Below, one piece after another: positions 1 to 6,981 of a stretch of DNA of 12,606 bases (the stretch's first letter is position 1; every line of letters begins with the position of its first letter). The DNA lies in contig DASVEW010000098.1 of NCBI GenBank assembly GCA_036380355.1, positions 1 through 12,606 on the forward strand. The letters run 5' to 3'. Source of the stretch: JACDAN01 sp036380355 (lineage in GTDB: Bacteria; Actinomycetota; Thermoleophilia; Gaiellales; Gaiellaceae). The notes beneath the pieces were generated by a model that ran no database searches, had not been told where the DNA came from, and saw nothing but the letters and a program-made list of their open reading frames with translations. The position numbers and the translations under genes were made by a program.

Positions 1-158
1 CTCATCCGAGACGCGCCACTTCAGCGGCTTCGAACGACCCACCCGCCGTCGACGAGGTCGAGCATCTGATCTCTTCATAGCAGCGGCGTTCGACGGCCAC
101 CCCTCGGTCCCTGCTCAATTTGAGATCACTTCCTGACACCGCGCGCGCCGGCGACGAG

Positions 159-1088
159 CTAGGTCGCGGCGCCGCCGGCGCCGCCCGTTGCCTCAGCGGT
201 GCCCGCGTTGGGCCAGCCCGAAATCGCCGCGAGGAGCAGGTCTGCGAGGTCCGCCGCCTGCGGGACGAGCCGTCCGGTCGTCGCGATCGAGAGCCGGAAG
301 GGCGGAAGAATGTCGCGAAGGGGACGGGCGGCGACGCCCGCCGGCGGCGCGGACGCGAAGAGTGAGGGCAGGACGACCGCCCCGGCTCCGGCGGCGACGA
401 GCCCGAGCGCCATCTCGGCATCCGACGCGACGACGGGCGCCGAGACATCGTCCGCGAACGCCGTTCCGTCGGCGGTCGCGATCCGAGCGAACGCACCGAG
501 GTCGGCCAGCGCGATCCGCTTCTGCTTCCGGGCCAGCGGCGAGACGGCGGGAATCGCGACGGCGTACGAGCACATCGCCGCCTGCCGCACCTCGACCGGC
601 GGCGCAACGCCCGCCGAGCGGACGACGGCCAGGTCGACGGCACCGGTCTCGAGCAGCCGCAAGAGCCGATCGTCCTCGACCGAGCTCACCACTTCGACGA
701 CGACGCGCGGGTGGCGCACGCGCATGGCGACCACCGCCTCGGAGAGATGCGGGAAGGAGAAGGGCGTGCCAACGCGCACCACATGGCCGACGCCGGCAGC
801 CGCTGCGGCGACGTCTGCGCGCGCAGCGGCCATCGCGTGCTCGACCGTGTCGTGCAGCCGGCGGAGGCGGGCGCCCACCTCGGTGAGCGCCAGCGGTCTG
901 CCCCGCGACGGCCGCTCCAGGACGGCGTGGCCGACGGCGCGCTCGAGCGCGGCGATCTGCTGGCTGATCGCCGACTGGGTGTAGCCGAGCTTCCGCGCCG
1001 CCCGCCGGAAGCTCCCCTCGTCGGCGACGACGGCGAGCGCCTCGAGGTGGCGCAGCTCGATTCCCGGCCAGCGCTTCAGCTGCTGCAT
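159..1088 (-). CDS. LysR-family transcriptional regulator
   Basis: A 309-residue protein of the usual LysR length. The N-terminal winged helix-turn-helix spans roughly residues 10-70, with the family pattern LRHLEAL, then SFRRAARKLGYTQSAISQQI, then ALERAVG. A linker helix follows, and from about residue 95 comes a periplasmic-binding-protein-like effector domain (VRVGTPFSFPHLSEAV, later a Val/Ala-rich second lobe). The ATG at 1086-1088 has GAGGAG four nt upstream (1093-1098), so this start is well supported. The C-terminal tail is Gly/Ala-rich and probably disordered. The gene is divergent from a solute-binding protein gene across a 266-bp region holding a 9-bp inverted repeat. Divergent LysR regulators commonly control their neighbour and themselves in response to a small ligand. 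The family call is secure; the ligand and the target are inference. Confidence 0.93.
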   Translation of the reverse strand: MQQLKRWPGIELRHLEALAVVADEGSFRRAARKLGYTQSAISQQIAALERAVGHAVLERPSRGRPLALTEVGARLRRLHDTVEHAMAAARADVAAAAAGVGHVVRVGTPFSFPHLSEAVVAMRVRHPRVVVEVVSSVEDDRLLRLLETGAVDLAVVRSAGVAPPVEVRQAAMCSYAVAIPAVSPLARKQKRIALADLGAFARIATADGTAFADDVSAPVVASDAEMALGLVAAGAGAVVLPSLFASAPPAGVAARPLRDILPPFRLSIATTGRLVPQAADLADLLLAAISGWPNAGTAEATGGAGGAAT

Positions 1089-1194
1089 CGCGCTCCTCGC
1101 CGGAGCAGAGTCGAGCAGCGATCGTGAAGGGGGCGCGCGGGGGTCGAACGGCCCATCCGCTTACCGTTGACGGAGAATGACGATATTCGTTTGC

Positions 1195-1248
1195 AGATCG
1201 AGTGATTACGGCCGCTGAACGGGCAATTCACGTCGGTTAACTCGATCT
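1195..1248. promoter_or_regulatory. Inverted repeat in the LysR / binding-protein divergent promoter region
   Basis: AGATCGAGT at 1195-1203 is repeated perfectly in inverse as ACTCGATCT at 1240-1248, 36 bp apart. The pair lies midway between the divergent LysR and solute-binding protein starts. Two distant half-sites of this kind suit a LysR tetramer, but I have no binding-site model for this regulator. A weaker dyad, TTTGA at 1270-1274 and TCAAA at 1287-1291, lies closer to the binding-protein start. Confidence 0.45.
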
Positions 1249-1342
1249 AACATCCGCTATTTCACGCCGTTTGAGCGGTCGGAGCGTCAAATCGGGCGCT
1301 CGGAGCCGGTGCAGGCGGATTTGCGCCGGCTCTCATTCCGCG

Positions 1343-1349
1343 AAAGGAG
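1343..1349 (+). promoter_or_regulatory. Ribosome binding site fixing the binding-protein start
   Basis: AAAGGAG lies five nt before the GTG at 1355. This picks GTG 1355 over the TTG at 1271, which would put 28 extra residues, including several Arg, in front of a normal signal peptide. Confidence 0.8.
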
Positions 1350-1354
1350 TCTCA

Positions 1355-3016
1355 GTGCATAGACGGCTCACGCTCTCGGTGGCGATGCTGCTCGTCGGCG
1401 CCGGGCTGCTCGCGGCGTCCGCGGTCGCGGGCACCTCGGGCAGCGCCGGACCACAGGCATCGGACGCCGGGGACGCACGGGTCGGCGGGACGCTCAAGCA
1501 CAGCCTGACGGTCGATATCGACTATGTCGATCCGGCTCTCTGGTACTACGTGCCGTCCTGGACGATCGCGTACTCGACGAGCGCGATGCTCATGAACTAC
1601 CCGCATGCGCCCGCCCCGCGAGGGTCGCGGCTCACGCCCGAGGTAGCGCAGGGCTTCCCTCGCATCTCTCGTAACGGGCTGGTGTACACCTTCCGGCTCA
1701 AGAACACGTATCGCCTCTCGAACGGCCAGCGCGTCACAGCGCAGAGCTTCGCCAACGCGCTGAACCGCGCACTGAACCGGCGGATGAGCTCGCCGGCGCA
1801 GCCGTTCATCGAGGACATCGCCGGCGCCCAGGCAGTGATCGCGGGCCGCGCTCAGCGGGCCAGCGGGATCACAGCTCGGGGCAACACGCTGACGATCCGC
1901 CTCACGCGGCGTTCGCCGGACCTGCTCGCCAGGCTCGCGATGCCGTTCTTCGCCGCTCAGCCGGCCCTGCCGATCAACTCGGAGGGCGTCAGCGCTCCGG
2001 TGCACGGCGCCGGGCCGTACTACATCAGGGAGTGGACGAAGAACCGCCGCGTCATCCTCGAGCGGAACCGCTTCTACCGCGGTCCCGTTCGCGGGAACGT
2101 CAACCGCATCGAGATCGACATCGGGCTCCCGCTCGAGACGATCAAGCTGAACATCGATCGCGGCGCGACGGACTTCGGTGACCTCCCGCCGGCAGCGCAT
2201 GCCGAGCTCGGTCGCCGGTACGGCGTCAGAAAGCAGTCGCCGGGCCGCTACTTCGCGAACCCCGCGCCCACCATCCTCTACCTGGCGATGAACCACGATC
2301 GCCGGCTGTTCGGCGGTGGCGGGAACGGGAACGTGCGGCTGAAGAAGGCAGTCAACTTCGCGATCGACCGGCAGGCGGTCCTCGCCCAGGGCGGGGCGTA
2401 CGCCGGCGTCACGAACGACCAGTACATGCCGCCGACGATGCGCGGCTTCCGCAACGTCGCCATCTACCCGCGGCGGCCGAACCTGAGCCAGGCACGCAGC
2501 CTCGCTTCGGGCCAGACCCGCGGCGGTGACGGCGTGTTCTACTGCGCCAACAGGGCCCCGGCTCCGCAGCGGTGCCAGGTCGTGCAGGCGAGCCTGCGGA
2601 ACATCGGCCTGAACATGGACATCAGGCTCTTCCCGCGGGCGACCCAGTTCGAGCTGGCCGGCCGCAAGGGCGAGCCCTTCGACCTCACGCTCGAGGGCTG
2701 GCACATGGACTACTTCGATCCGTACGACTTCATCTTCCTGGTCGACGGCTCGACGATCCGGCCTGCCAACAACGTGAACTTCTCGTACTTCAACTCGCCG
2801 TCCTTCAACCGGAAGATCACCCGGGCGAAGACTCTCGTCGGCACGGAGAGGTACCGGGCGTTCTCGAACCTGGACCAGGACCTGGTTCGCAACGGTGCGC
2901 CGCTGGCCACCTACGCGAGCCCGAACGATCGGCACTACGTGTCCTCGCGTGTCGGGTGCTACCACTACCACCCGGTCTTCACGTGGGACTACTCGGCTCT
3001 CTGCCTCACCCGCTGA
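1355..3016 (+). CDS. ABC-transporter solute-binding protein, family 5 (peptide/nickel type), secreted
   Basis: A 553-residue protein typical in size for SBP_bac_5 (OppA/DppA-like) proteins, which capture peptides or other solutes outside the membrane and pass them to an ABC importer. It starts with HRR and a hydrophobic core (residues about 5-23), with a likely signal-peptidase I site after AVA (residue 25). There is no lipobox Cys, so it is not an obvious lipoprotein. The mature part shows family features: GGTLKHSLTVDIDYVDPAL, the YTFRLK segment with an S-NGQRVTAQSFANAL stretch, and later VRLKKAVNFAIDRQAV and FDLTLEGWHMDYFDPYDF. Four Cys in the second half (two in the YCANRAPAPQRC stretch, two near the end) could form disulfides. 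No permease or ATPase gene lies in the window, so it is an orphan here. Substrate unknown. Confidence 0.9.
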   Translation: MHRRLTLSVAMLLVGAGLLAASAVAGTSGSAGPQASDAGDARVGGTLKHSLTVDIDYVDPALWYYVPSWTIAYSTSAMLMNYPHAPAPRGSRLTPEVAQGFPRISRNGLVYTFRLKNTYRLSNGQRVTAQSFANALNRALNRRMSSPAQPFIEDIAGAQAVIAGRAQRASGITARGNTLTIRLTRRSPDLLARLAMPFFAAQPALPINSEGVSAPVHGAGPYYIREWTKNRRVILERNRFYRGPVRGNVNRIEIDIGLPLETIKLNIDRGATDFGDLPPAAHAELGRRYGVRKQSPGRYFANPAPTILYLAMNHDRRLFGGGGNGNVRLKKAVNFAIDRQAVLAQGGAYAGVTNDQYMPPTMRGFRNVAIYPRRPNLSQARSLASGQTRGGDGVFYCANRAPAPQRCQVVQASLRNIGLNMDIRLFPRATQFELAGRKGEPFDLTLEGWHMDYFDPYDFIFLVDGSTIRPANNVNFSYFNSPSFNRKITRAKTLVGTERYRAFSNLDQDLVRNGAPLATYASPNDRHYVSSRVGCYHYHPVFTWDYSALCLTR

Positions 3017-3041
3017 GCGGACGAAGCGGAGCGAGCAGACG

Positions 3042-3075
3042 GGAAGGGCGGCCTCCGGGCCGCCCTTCCGCGTTT
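3042..3075 (+). terminator. Intrinsic terminator after the solute-binding protein gene
   Basis: A perfect 12-bp stem (GGAAGGGCGGCC at 3042-3053, its complement at 3058-3069) has a 4-nt loop TCCG and is followed by GCGTTT. It begins 25 nt after the binding-protein stop and separates it from the converging response-regulator gene. Confidence 0.85.
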
Positions 3076-3106
3076 GCCGGACTTCTCGGGCCGCTTGCGG
3101 CCCGGT

Positions 3107-3784
3107 TCAGCGCCCGCCGGCGTCGCGCTCCTCGAGCCGGTAGCCCATCCCCCGGACGCTCACGATCCGGTCCTTGCCGAGCTTCCGCCGCAGGTAGCCG
3201 ATGTAGACGTCGACGACGTTCGAGCCGGGGTCGAAGTCGTACCCCCACACGTGACTCAGGAGCTGCTCGCGGCTCAGGACCTGACCCGGGTGGCGAAAGA
3301 ACACGTGGGCGAGCGCGAACTCCCGGGCGCTGAGATCGACCCCGCGGCCCTCGACCACCGCCTGCCGGGTCCGCAGATCCAGCGAGGCGTCGCCTGCGTG
3401 GAGGACGGTCGCCTCCTTCGACAGCTCGCTGCGCAGCCGAGCCCGGACGCGCGCCAGGAGCTCCTCGAAGCTGAACGGCTTCGTGATGTAGTCGTCGGCC
3501 CCGCCGTCGAGCCCCGCGATCCTGTCGTTCACGCTGCCCCGCGCCGTGAGGATCACGACCGGGAGCGGTTGGTCGGAATGCCGCAGCTCCTGGAGCACCT
3601 CGAAGCCGTCGATTCGCGGCAGTCCGAGGTCGAGGATGAGCAGGTCGAACCTGCCGCTGCGCGCCAGACGGAGCGCCTCCTCGCCGTCGGCCGCGATCTG
3701 CGTGCCGAAGCCGTTCGCTTTCAGGCCCTTCTCGAGGAACGAGGCGATGCGTGCCTCGTCCTCGGCGATGAGGATGCGGCTCAT
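3107..3784 (-). CDS. OmpR/PhoB-family response regulator
   Basis: A 225-residue regulator. The receiver domain spans residues about 1-115, with the acidic pair E8/D9, the phospho-acceptor D52 in LLILDLGLP, T80 at the end of VVILT, and K102 in ITKPF. The C-terminal winged-helix DNA-binding domain (about 125-220) has the family pattern LSAREFALAHVFFRHPGQVLSREQL, then NVVDVYIGYLRRKLG, then SVRGMGYRL. The ATG at 3782-3784 overlaps the stop of the upstream histidine kinase gene in an ATGA, so the two are translationally coupled with the kinase first. Its likely targets are its own operon and the repeat-protein gene at 6398, because both promoter regions carry TCTCA-type repeats on the 11-bp period usual for this family. 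The domain call is certain; the targets are inference. Confidence 0.96.
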   Translation of the reverse strand: MSRILIAEDEARIASFLEKGLKANGFGTQIAADGEEALRLARSGRFDLLILDLGLPRIDGFEVLQELRHSDQPLPVVILTARGSVNDRIAGLDGGADDYITKPFSFEELLARVRARLRSELSKEATVLHAGDASLDLRTRQAVVEGRGVDLSAREFALAHVFFRHPGQVLSREQLLSHVWGYDFDPGSNVVDVYIGYLRRKLGKDRIVSVRGMGYRLEERDAGGR

Positions 3785-5295
3785 CGGGCGGGCACCTCCT
3801 GCTCGGGCTGGTCGACTGGAACGACGACCGTGAATGTAGCTCCCGCTCCGGGACGGCTGGTGAGCTCGACGCGGCCGTGGTGGGCCTCCGCGATCGCCTT
3901 CACGATCGCGAGACCCAGGCCCGCACCCTCCGACTTCCCGTTCGCGGAGCCTCGGCGGAACCGCTCGAAGATGCGCTCGTGGTCGGCCGGCGCGATCCCG
4001 GGGCCCCGGTCGCGCACCCAGAAGCGCGCTTCGCCTCCGTTGACCGCCGAGCCGAAGACGATCGGCTCCTCGGGCCGGCCGTAGCGGACGGCGTTCTCGG
4101 CGAGCTGGAGAACAGCCTGTGTGAGCCGTTGCCGGTCGGCGACGATGACGCCGCGACCCCGGCTCTCGACGACCCAGTCCCGGTCGGCGAGCTGCGCGGC
4201 CTTCGACTCCAGCTCGTCCGTGAGCGCCCCGACGTCCACGGTCGAGAGGTCGGCGAAGTCGGGCTGCTCCCGGTGGGCCAGCAGGAGGAGGCTGTTCACG
4301 ATCCGCTTCATCCGGTCGAGCTCGTCGACGACGAGCGCCAGGGTCTCGCGGCGCTTGTCGGGATCGTCCTCCAGCAGCTCCAGGTGGCCGCGCACGATCG
4401 TGATCGGCGTCCTGAGCTCGTGGCCGGCGTCGTCGACGAACCGCCGCTGCGACTCGAATGCCCGCTCGAGCCGGTCGAGCATCTCGTTGAAGGTCGTGGC
4501 GAGCTGTGCGACCTCGTCGCGGCCGGTGGCCGGAATCCGGCGGCTCAAGTCCGTCTCCGAGATGGCTCGGGCAGTGCCCGTCAGCTCGGTGATCGGCTCG
4601 ACCACCCTGCCCGCCAGGCGCCAGGCAAGCAGCGAGCCGAGCACGAGCACGGCGAAACCGACGGCCGCCGTCCAGCGGACGACGGTGGCGATCTCGTCCG
4701 TCTCCCGGTCGTGGAAGATCGCCGCCACGAAGACCCCCGCCGTCCGCTCGCCGAAGTTCAGGGGAACGGCGAGATAGTCGACTCGCCCCGCCGGCGTCTG
4801 GACGCGGCCTCGCTCCGGACGGCGCAGCGACCCCCACCGCGAGCGCAGCTCGGGGTCGAGGTCGAGCCGGTAGGGCAAGACCGCGCGGCTGCGCTCGAAC
4901 GGCACCCCGTCGACGAACGTGATCAGCGCCTCGTGCCGCGAGGGGACATTCCGCTCGAGGAAAACCTCGAAGATGCGGTCGACCTGGCCCTGGAACGGCC
5001 GGCCGGTCTCGGGATCGTTGCCCGACGCCAGCCGGCGGAGCTCCGCGGCCTCCTGCGTCAGCTCGGCGTCGATTCGCTGGTCCAGGCGGACGAGCAGCGC
5101 CGCCCTCGTCACGAAGACGGACGCAACCGTCGAGAGGACGAGCAGCCCGATGAACCAGACGAGGACCCGGCTCCGCAGACCGGCGGGGAGCATCTTGAAG
5201 CGTGAAGGGATCACGCCCCCGAGGCGCCGGACGTCCCCCAGGCGGAAGACGGTTTCCGGATGCGGCTTCCGCGTCAGCTGCGTGGCGCCTGGCAC
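3781..5295 (-). CDS. Membrane sensor histidine kinase (HAMP, HisKA, HATPase_c)
   Basis: 504 residues from the GTG at 5293-5295. First transmembrane helix at about 43-63, extracellular sensor region 64-204 with no domain I recognise, second helix 205-228, HAMP about 229-281. The HisKA domain has H-box GHELRTP with phospho-acceptor H292. The ATPase domain has the N-box around N401 (ENAVRYG), G1 at DRGPGI (429-434), F-box IFERFRRG and G2 at GAGLGL (457-462). All catalytic elements are intact. The start is uncertain. The GTG has AGGAAGG eight nt upstream but adds an unusual 35-residue cytoplasmic lead, and the ATG at 5191-5193 (MLPAGLRSRVLVWF) would give a more family-like N-terminus. It is cotranscribed with the response regulator through an ATGA overlap. 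The stimulus is unknown. Confidence 0.95.
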   Translation of the reverse strand: MPGATQLTRKPHPETVFRLGDVRRLGGVIPSRFKMLPAGLRSRVLVWFIGLLVLSTVASVFVTRAALLVRLDQRIDAELTQEAAELRRLASGNDPETGRPFQGQVDRIFEVFLERNVPSRHEALITFVDGVPFERSRAVLPYRLDLDPELRSRWGSLRRPERGRVQTPAGRVDYLAVPLNFGERTAGVFVAAIFHDRETDEIATVVRWTAAVGFAVLVLGSLLAWRLAGRVVEPITELTGTARAISETDLSRRIPATGRDEVAQLATTFNEMLDRLERAFESQRRFVDDAGHELRTPITIVRGHLELLEDDPDKRRETLALVVDELDRMKRIVNSLLLLAHREQPDFADLSTVDVGALTDELESKAAQLADRDWVVESRGRGVIVADRQRLTQAVLQLAENAVRYGRPEEPIVFGSAVNGGEARFWVRDRGPGIAPADHERIFERFRRGSANGKSEGAGLGLAIVKAIAEAHHGRVELTSRPGAGATFTVVVPVDQPEQEVPAR

Positions 5296-5327
5296 CTCCC
5301 CATCCTTCCTGCGCCGGCCAAGACGAA

Positions 5328-5357
5328 CCTAAGACCAGCCTGAGAACTTTCTCATCG
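5328..5357. promoter_or_regulatory. Candidate response-regulator operator A (two-component operon / Ser-Thr kinase divergent region)
   Basis: On the - strand, reading toward the histidine kinase, TCTCA (5345-5341) and TCTTA (5334-5330) recur at exactly 11 bp. TGAGAA (5341-5346) also forms a near-perfect dyad with TTCTCA (5349-5354), separated by 2 bp. CCTAAGA and TCTCATCG recur exactly at operator B (6303-6343). Tandem sites with an 11-bp period are typical of OmpR/PhoB regulators, so autoregulation by the product of 3107-3784 is the natural reading. This is inference. Confidence 0.55.
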
Positions 5358-5382
5358 TCGGTTCGCGCCCGCTTGGACCGGC

Positions 5383-5388
5383 TACGGT
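5383..5388 (+). promoter_or_regulatory. Candidate -10 box of a leaderless Ser/Thr kinase mRNA
   Basis: TACGGT ends seven nt before the GTG start at 5396, and no Shine-Dalgarno is visible there. The same hexamer sits six nt before the nucS GTG. No convincing -35 element is seen. Confidence 0.45.
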
Positions 5389-5395
5389 CGAGCCT

Positions 5396-6307
5396 GTGGT
5401 CGCGCAGGACACCTGGGGACTTGGGGAAGGCGACGAGATCGTTCCCGGACGGCATGCGGTGGAGCTGCTCGGCGGGGGCCGTCGCTACGAGGCCTACCTG
5501 GCGTGGGACGACGAGCTCTGGACGCTCGTGGTCGCGAAGCTCGTCCGGCCGAGCCTGGTCGACGACCGCGGCACGCTGGCGGGGCTCGCCGGCGAGGTGC
5601 ACGCGCTCGAGGCCTTGAACCACCCGGCGATCGTGCGCTCCTTCGGCGCCGTCCTGTCGGGCGAGCGGCCGCACGTCGTCCTCGAGTACCTCGACGGCCC
5701 CCGGCTCTCGACGCTGATCCGGCGCCACGGCGTGATCGCCGAGCAGCTCCTGCCGCTCGCGCTCGAGCTGTGCTCGGCGCTGCACTACATGAGCACGGTC
5801 GGGATCGTCCACCTGGACGTGAAGCCGCGGAACGTGATCATGTCCGCACCGCCGAGGCTGATCGACCTGAGCGTCGCGACGCCGGCGGCGGACGTGACCC
5901 GGCTGGCGAGCCCCACCGGAACGGACGCCTACATGGCGCCCGAGCAGTGCGACCCGAGCCGCTTCGAGGAGATCGGCCCGGCGAGCGACGTCTGGGGCCT
6001 CGGCGTGACGCTGTACGAGGCGCTGACGAGGGCGCTCCCCTTCCGCGAGGGCGCCGGGGGCGACGGCGCCCCGGCCGAGGAGCGATATCCGCAGCTGGTC
6101 GACGAGCCGACTCCCATGCGCGTGGACCCCGGCTCCGAGCTCGCCGCGGTGATCAGGTCCTGCCTCGAGAAGCGCCCCCAGGACCGCCCGACCGCGCTGG
6201 AGCTCGCGAGCACGCTGGAGCCGTGGGTCGCGGCGCTCCCGCAGGCTCGCCTCGGGCTCTTCCGGCCGGGCGGGCGGGCGCGCAGCAGCGTCTTCGCACC
6301 CGCCTAA
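5396..6307 (+). CDS. Soluble eukaryote-like Ser/Thr protein kinase
   Basis: A 303-residue protein made almost entirely of a kinase fold, with no transmembrane helix or PASTA domain, so it should act in the cytoplasm. Visible motifs: the VAIK-like VVAK with K48, the alpha-C Glu probably E67 (AGEVHAL), catalytic loop HLDVKPRN with D141, K143 and N146, metal-binding D157, MAPEQ (180-184) and the DVWGLGVTLYEAL helix with D198. Two departures from textbook kinases: DFG is replaced by DLS (157-159), and the Gly-rich loop is reduced to LGGGRRYEAYLA. All charged catalytic residues are kept, so activity is plausible. The start GTG has no clear ribosome site but follows a -10-like TACGGT. It lies between the two-component operon (divergent) and the repeat-protein gene (same strand). 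A substrate among these neighbours is possible but unproven. Confidence 0.92.
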   Translation: MVAQDTWGLGEGDEIVPGRHAVELLGGGRRYEAYLAWDDELWTLVVAKLVRPSLVDDRGTLAGLAGEVHALEALNHPAIVRSFGAVLSGERPHVVLEYLDGPRLSTLIRRHGVIAEQLLPLALELCSALHYMSTVGIVHLDVKPRNVIMSAPPRLIDLSVATPAADVTRLASPTGTDAYMAPEQCDPSRFEEIGPASDVWGLGVTLYEALTRALPFREGAGGDGAPAEERYPQLVDEPTPMRVDPGSELAAVIRSCLEKRPQDRPTALELASTLEPWVAALPQARLGLFRPGGRARSSVFAPA

Positions 6308-6343
6308 GAACAGTCTCATGCCCCTCTCAACGGAGTCTCATCG
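6303..6343 (+). promoter_or_regulatory. Candidate response-regulator operator B upstream of the repeat-protein gene
   Basis: TCTCA occurs three times, at 6314, 6325 and 6336, exactly 11 bp apart and all in the direction of the downstream gene. The first is preceded by TAAGA at 6305, giving TAAGAACAGTCTCA, which parallels TGAGAACTTTCTCA at operator A (TRAGAACNNTCTCA in both). The left end overlaps the stop codon of the Ser/Thr kinase gene. The last repeat ends 57 bp before the ATG at 6398. This suits an activator site of the OmpR/PhoB family. Confidence 0.6.
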
Positions 6344-6386
6344 GCCGCGGGAATGCTGGCTCGACCACACGAACGCGATTCCGAGC

Positions 6387-6393
6387 GAGGAGG
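6387..6393 (+). promoter_or_regulatory. Ribosome binding site of the repeat-protein gene
   Basis: GAGGAGG lies four nt before the ATG at 6398. It decides this start over the in-frame ATG at 6353, which would add 15 charged residues ahead of the hydrophobic segment. Confidence 0.85.
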
Positions 6394-6397
6394 AACG

Positions 6398-6907
6398 ATG
6401 AACCCCGGAAAGATCGGCGTGCTGCTTCTGCTCATGGCGATGCTCGCGCTCGGCGGCATCGGCGCCGGGCTCGGAGCGCTCGCCGGAGATGCGAACGGAG
6501 GCGCCGGCTCCCCGATCGAGCTCGTGGACGTCGACCTCCGGAAGAACGATGCCGACGACGAGGCCGTCGCGATCGAGGACGACGAGGACTCGGGTGACGG
6601 CGACGACACCGCGGGCGACGACGGCACCGCGGGCGGGGACAACACCCGGGCACCCGCACCGGCCGCGCCGGCCGGAGACGGCGACGACACCCGCGGCGAC
6701 GACGGCACCTCCGGCGGCGACAACACCCGCGCGCCCGCACGCGCGGCCGGAGACGGCGACAACACCCGCGGCAACGACGGCACCTCCGGCGGCGACAACA
6801 CCCGCGCGCCCGCACGCGCGGCTGCCACCGGAGGCGGCGATACGGGCGGGGGGACCGGCGGCGACACGGGCGGCGGGACCGGCGGCGGCGGCGGCGACGA
6901 CACCTAG
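6398..6907 (+). CDS. Small membrane-anchored or secreted Asp/Gly/Thr-rich repeat protein
   Basis: 169 residues, not assignable to a family I know. Residues 5-29 are a hydrophobic Gly/Ala/Leu segment after one Lys (signal peptide or N-terminal anchor; no lipobox). Residues 38-65 are strongly acidic (ELVDVDLRKNDADDE, then IEDDEDSG). Then come three tandem units starting at residues 66, 93 and 118, each GDGD(D/N)T, then an (A/R)G(D/N)DGT block, then GGDNTRAPA. The tail is GGDTGGGT-type. Clustered Asp and Gly suggest possible calcium binding outside the cell, but this is not a canonical RTX or EF-hand pattern. No LPXTG sorting signal is seen. The 11-bp-period repeats upstream suggest control by the neighbouring response regulator. 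A hairpin follows the stop. The gene is well supported by its ribosome site, signal segment and terminator; the function is unknown. Confidence 0.8.
   Translation: MNPGKIGVLLLLMAMLALGGIGAGLGALAGDANGGAGSPIELVDVDLRKNDADDEAVAIEDDEDSGDGDDTAGDDGTAGGDNTRAPAPAAPAGDGDDTRGDDGTSGGDNTRAPARAAGDGDNTRGNDGTSGGDNTRAPARAAATGGGDTGGGTGGDTGGGTGGGGGDDT
6593..6823 (+). repeat. In-frame tandem repeat, three units of 81, 75 and 75 bp
   Basis: Units lie at 6593-6673, 6674-6748 and 6749-6823. By eye, units 2 and 3 differ at only three of 75 bases (two GAC/AAC changes and one GCC/GCT), which points to recent duplication. Unit 1 is more diverged and six bases longer. The frame is kept throughout, so copy number can change without breaking the protein. 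A second, shorter repeat (GGDTGGGT coded twice) follows in 6824-6904. Confidence 0.9.
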
Positions 6908-6915
6908 TCCGCCCT

Positions 6916-6949
6916 GCGGGTGGGCCCGCCGGCCGGTGGGCCCACCCGC
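6916..6949 (+). terminator. Hairpin after the repeat-protein gene, probable terminator
   Basis: GCGGGTGGGCCC (6916-6927) and its perfect complement (6938-6949) form a 12-bp stem with a 10-nt GC-rich loop, starting nine nt after the stop. There is no T-run, so it may act as a weak or T-less terminator or as an mRNA end protector. Confidence 0.6.
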
Positions 6950-6966
6950 GATTCACCCTCGCGAGC

Positions 6967-6972
6967 TAACGT
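6967..6972 (+). promoter_or_regulatory. Candidate -10 box of a leaderless hydrolase mRNA
   Basis: TAACGT ends nine nt before the ATG at 6982, with no Shine-Dalgarno in between. It matches the spacing seen at other starts in this window. Confidence 0.4.
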
Positions 6973-6981
6973 CCCGCCGCC

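Noticed and set aside
1..158. Possible gene fragments at the left edge: a - strand frame starting with ATG at 76-78 (MKRSDARPRRRR...), and a short - strand MLDLVDGGWVVRSR resembling the end of a short-chain dehydrogenase.
   Set aside because: Each is under 30 codons inside the window, has no ribosome site, and the dehydrogenase-like piece has an in-frame stop just upstream. Nothing supports either as a gene.
1180..1190. Small dyad ACGA-TAT-TCGT in the LysR divergent region.
   Set aside because: Arms of four bases are expected by chance; the 9-bp repeat at 1195-1248 is the better candidate.
1352..2971. A 539-codon - strand frame opposite the solute-binding protein.
   Set aside because: Arg/Val/Asp-rich shadow without domains. 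The + strand protein has a signal peptide, a ribosome site and family motifs.
3785..6319. A very long - strand frame (1070 codons) running through the kinase genes into the response regulator.
   Set aside because: Only its last 225 codons, the response regulator, are real. The rest is antisense or out of frame to the histidine kinase and Ser/Thr kinase, and open only because of high GC.
6593..6904. Repeat region considered as a CRISPR array or RTX calcium-binding block.
   Set aside because: The units are contiguous coding repeats without spacers, and the protein pattern does not fit the RTX nonapeptide GGxGxDxUx.
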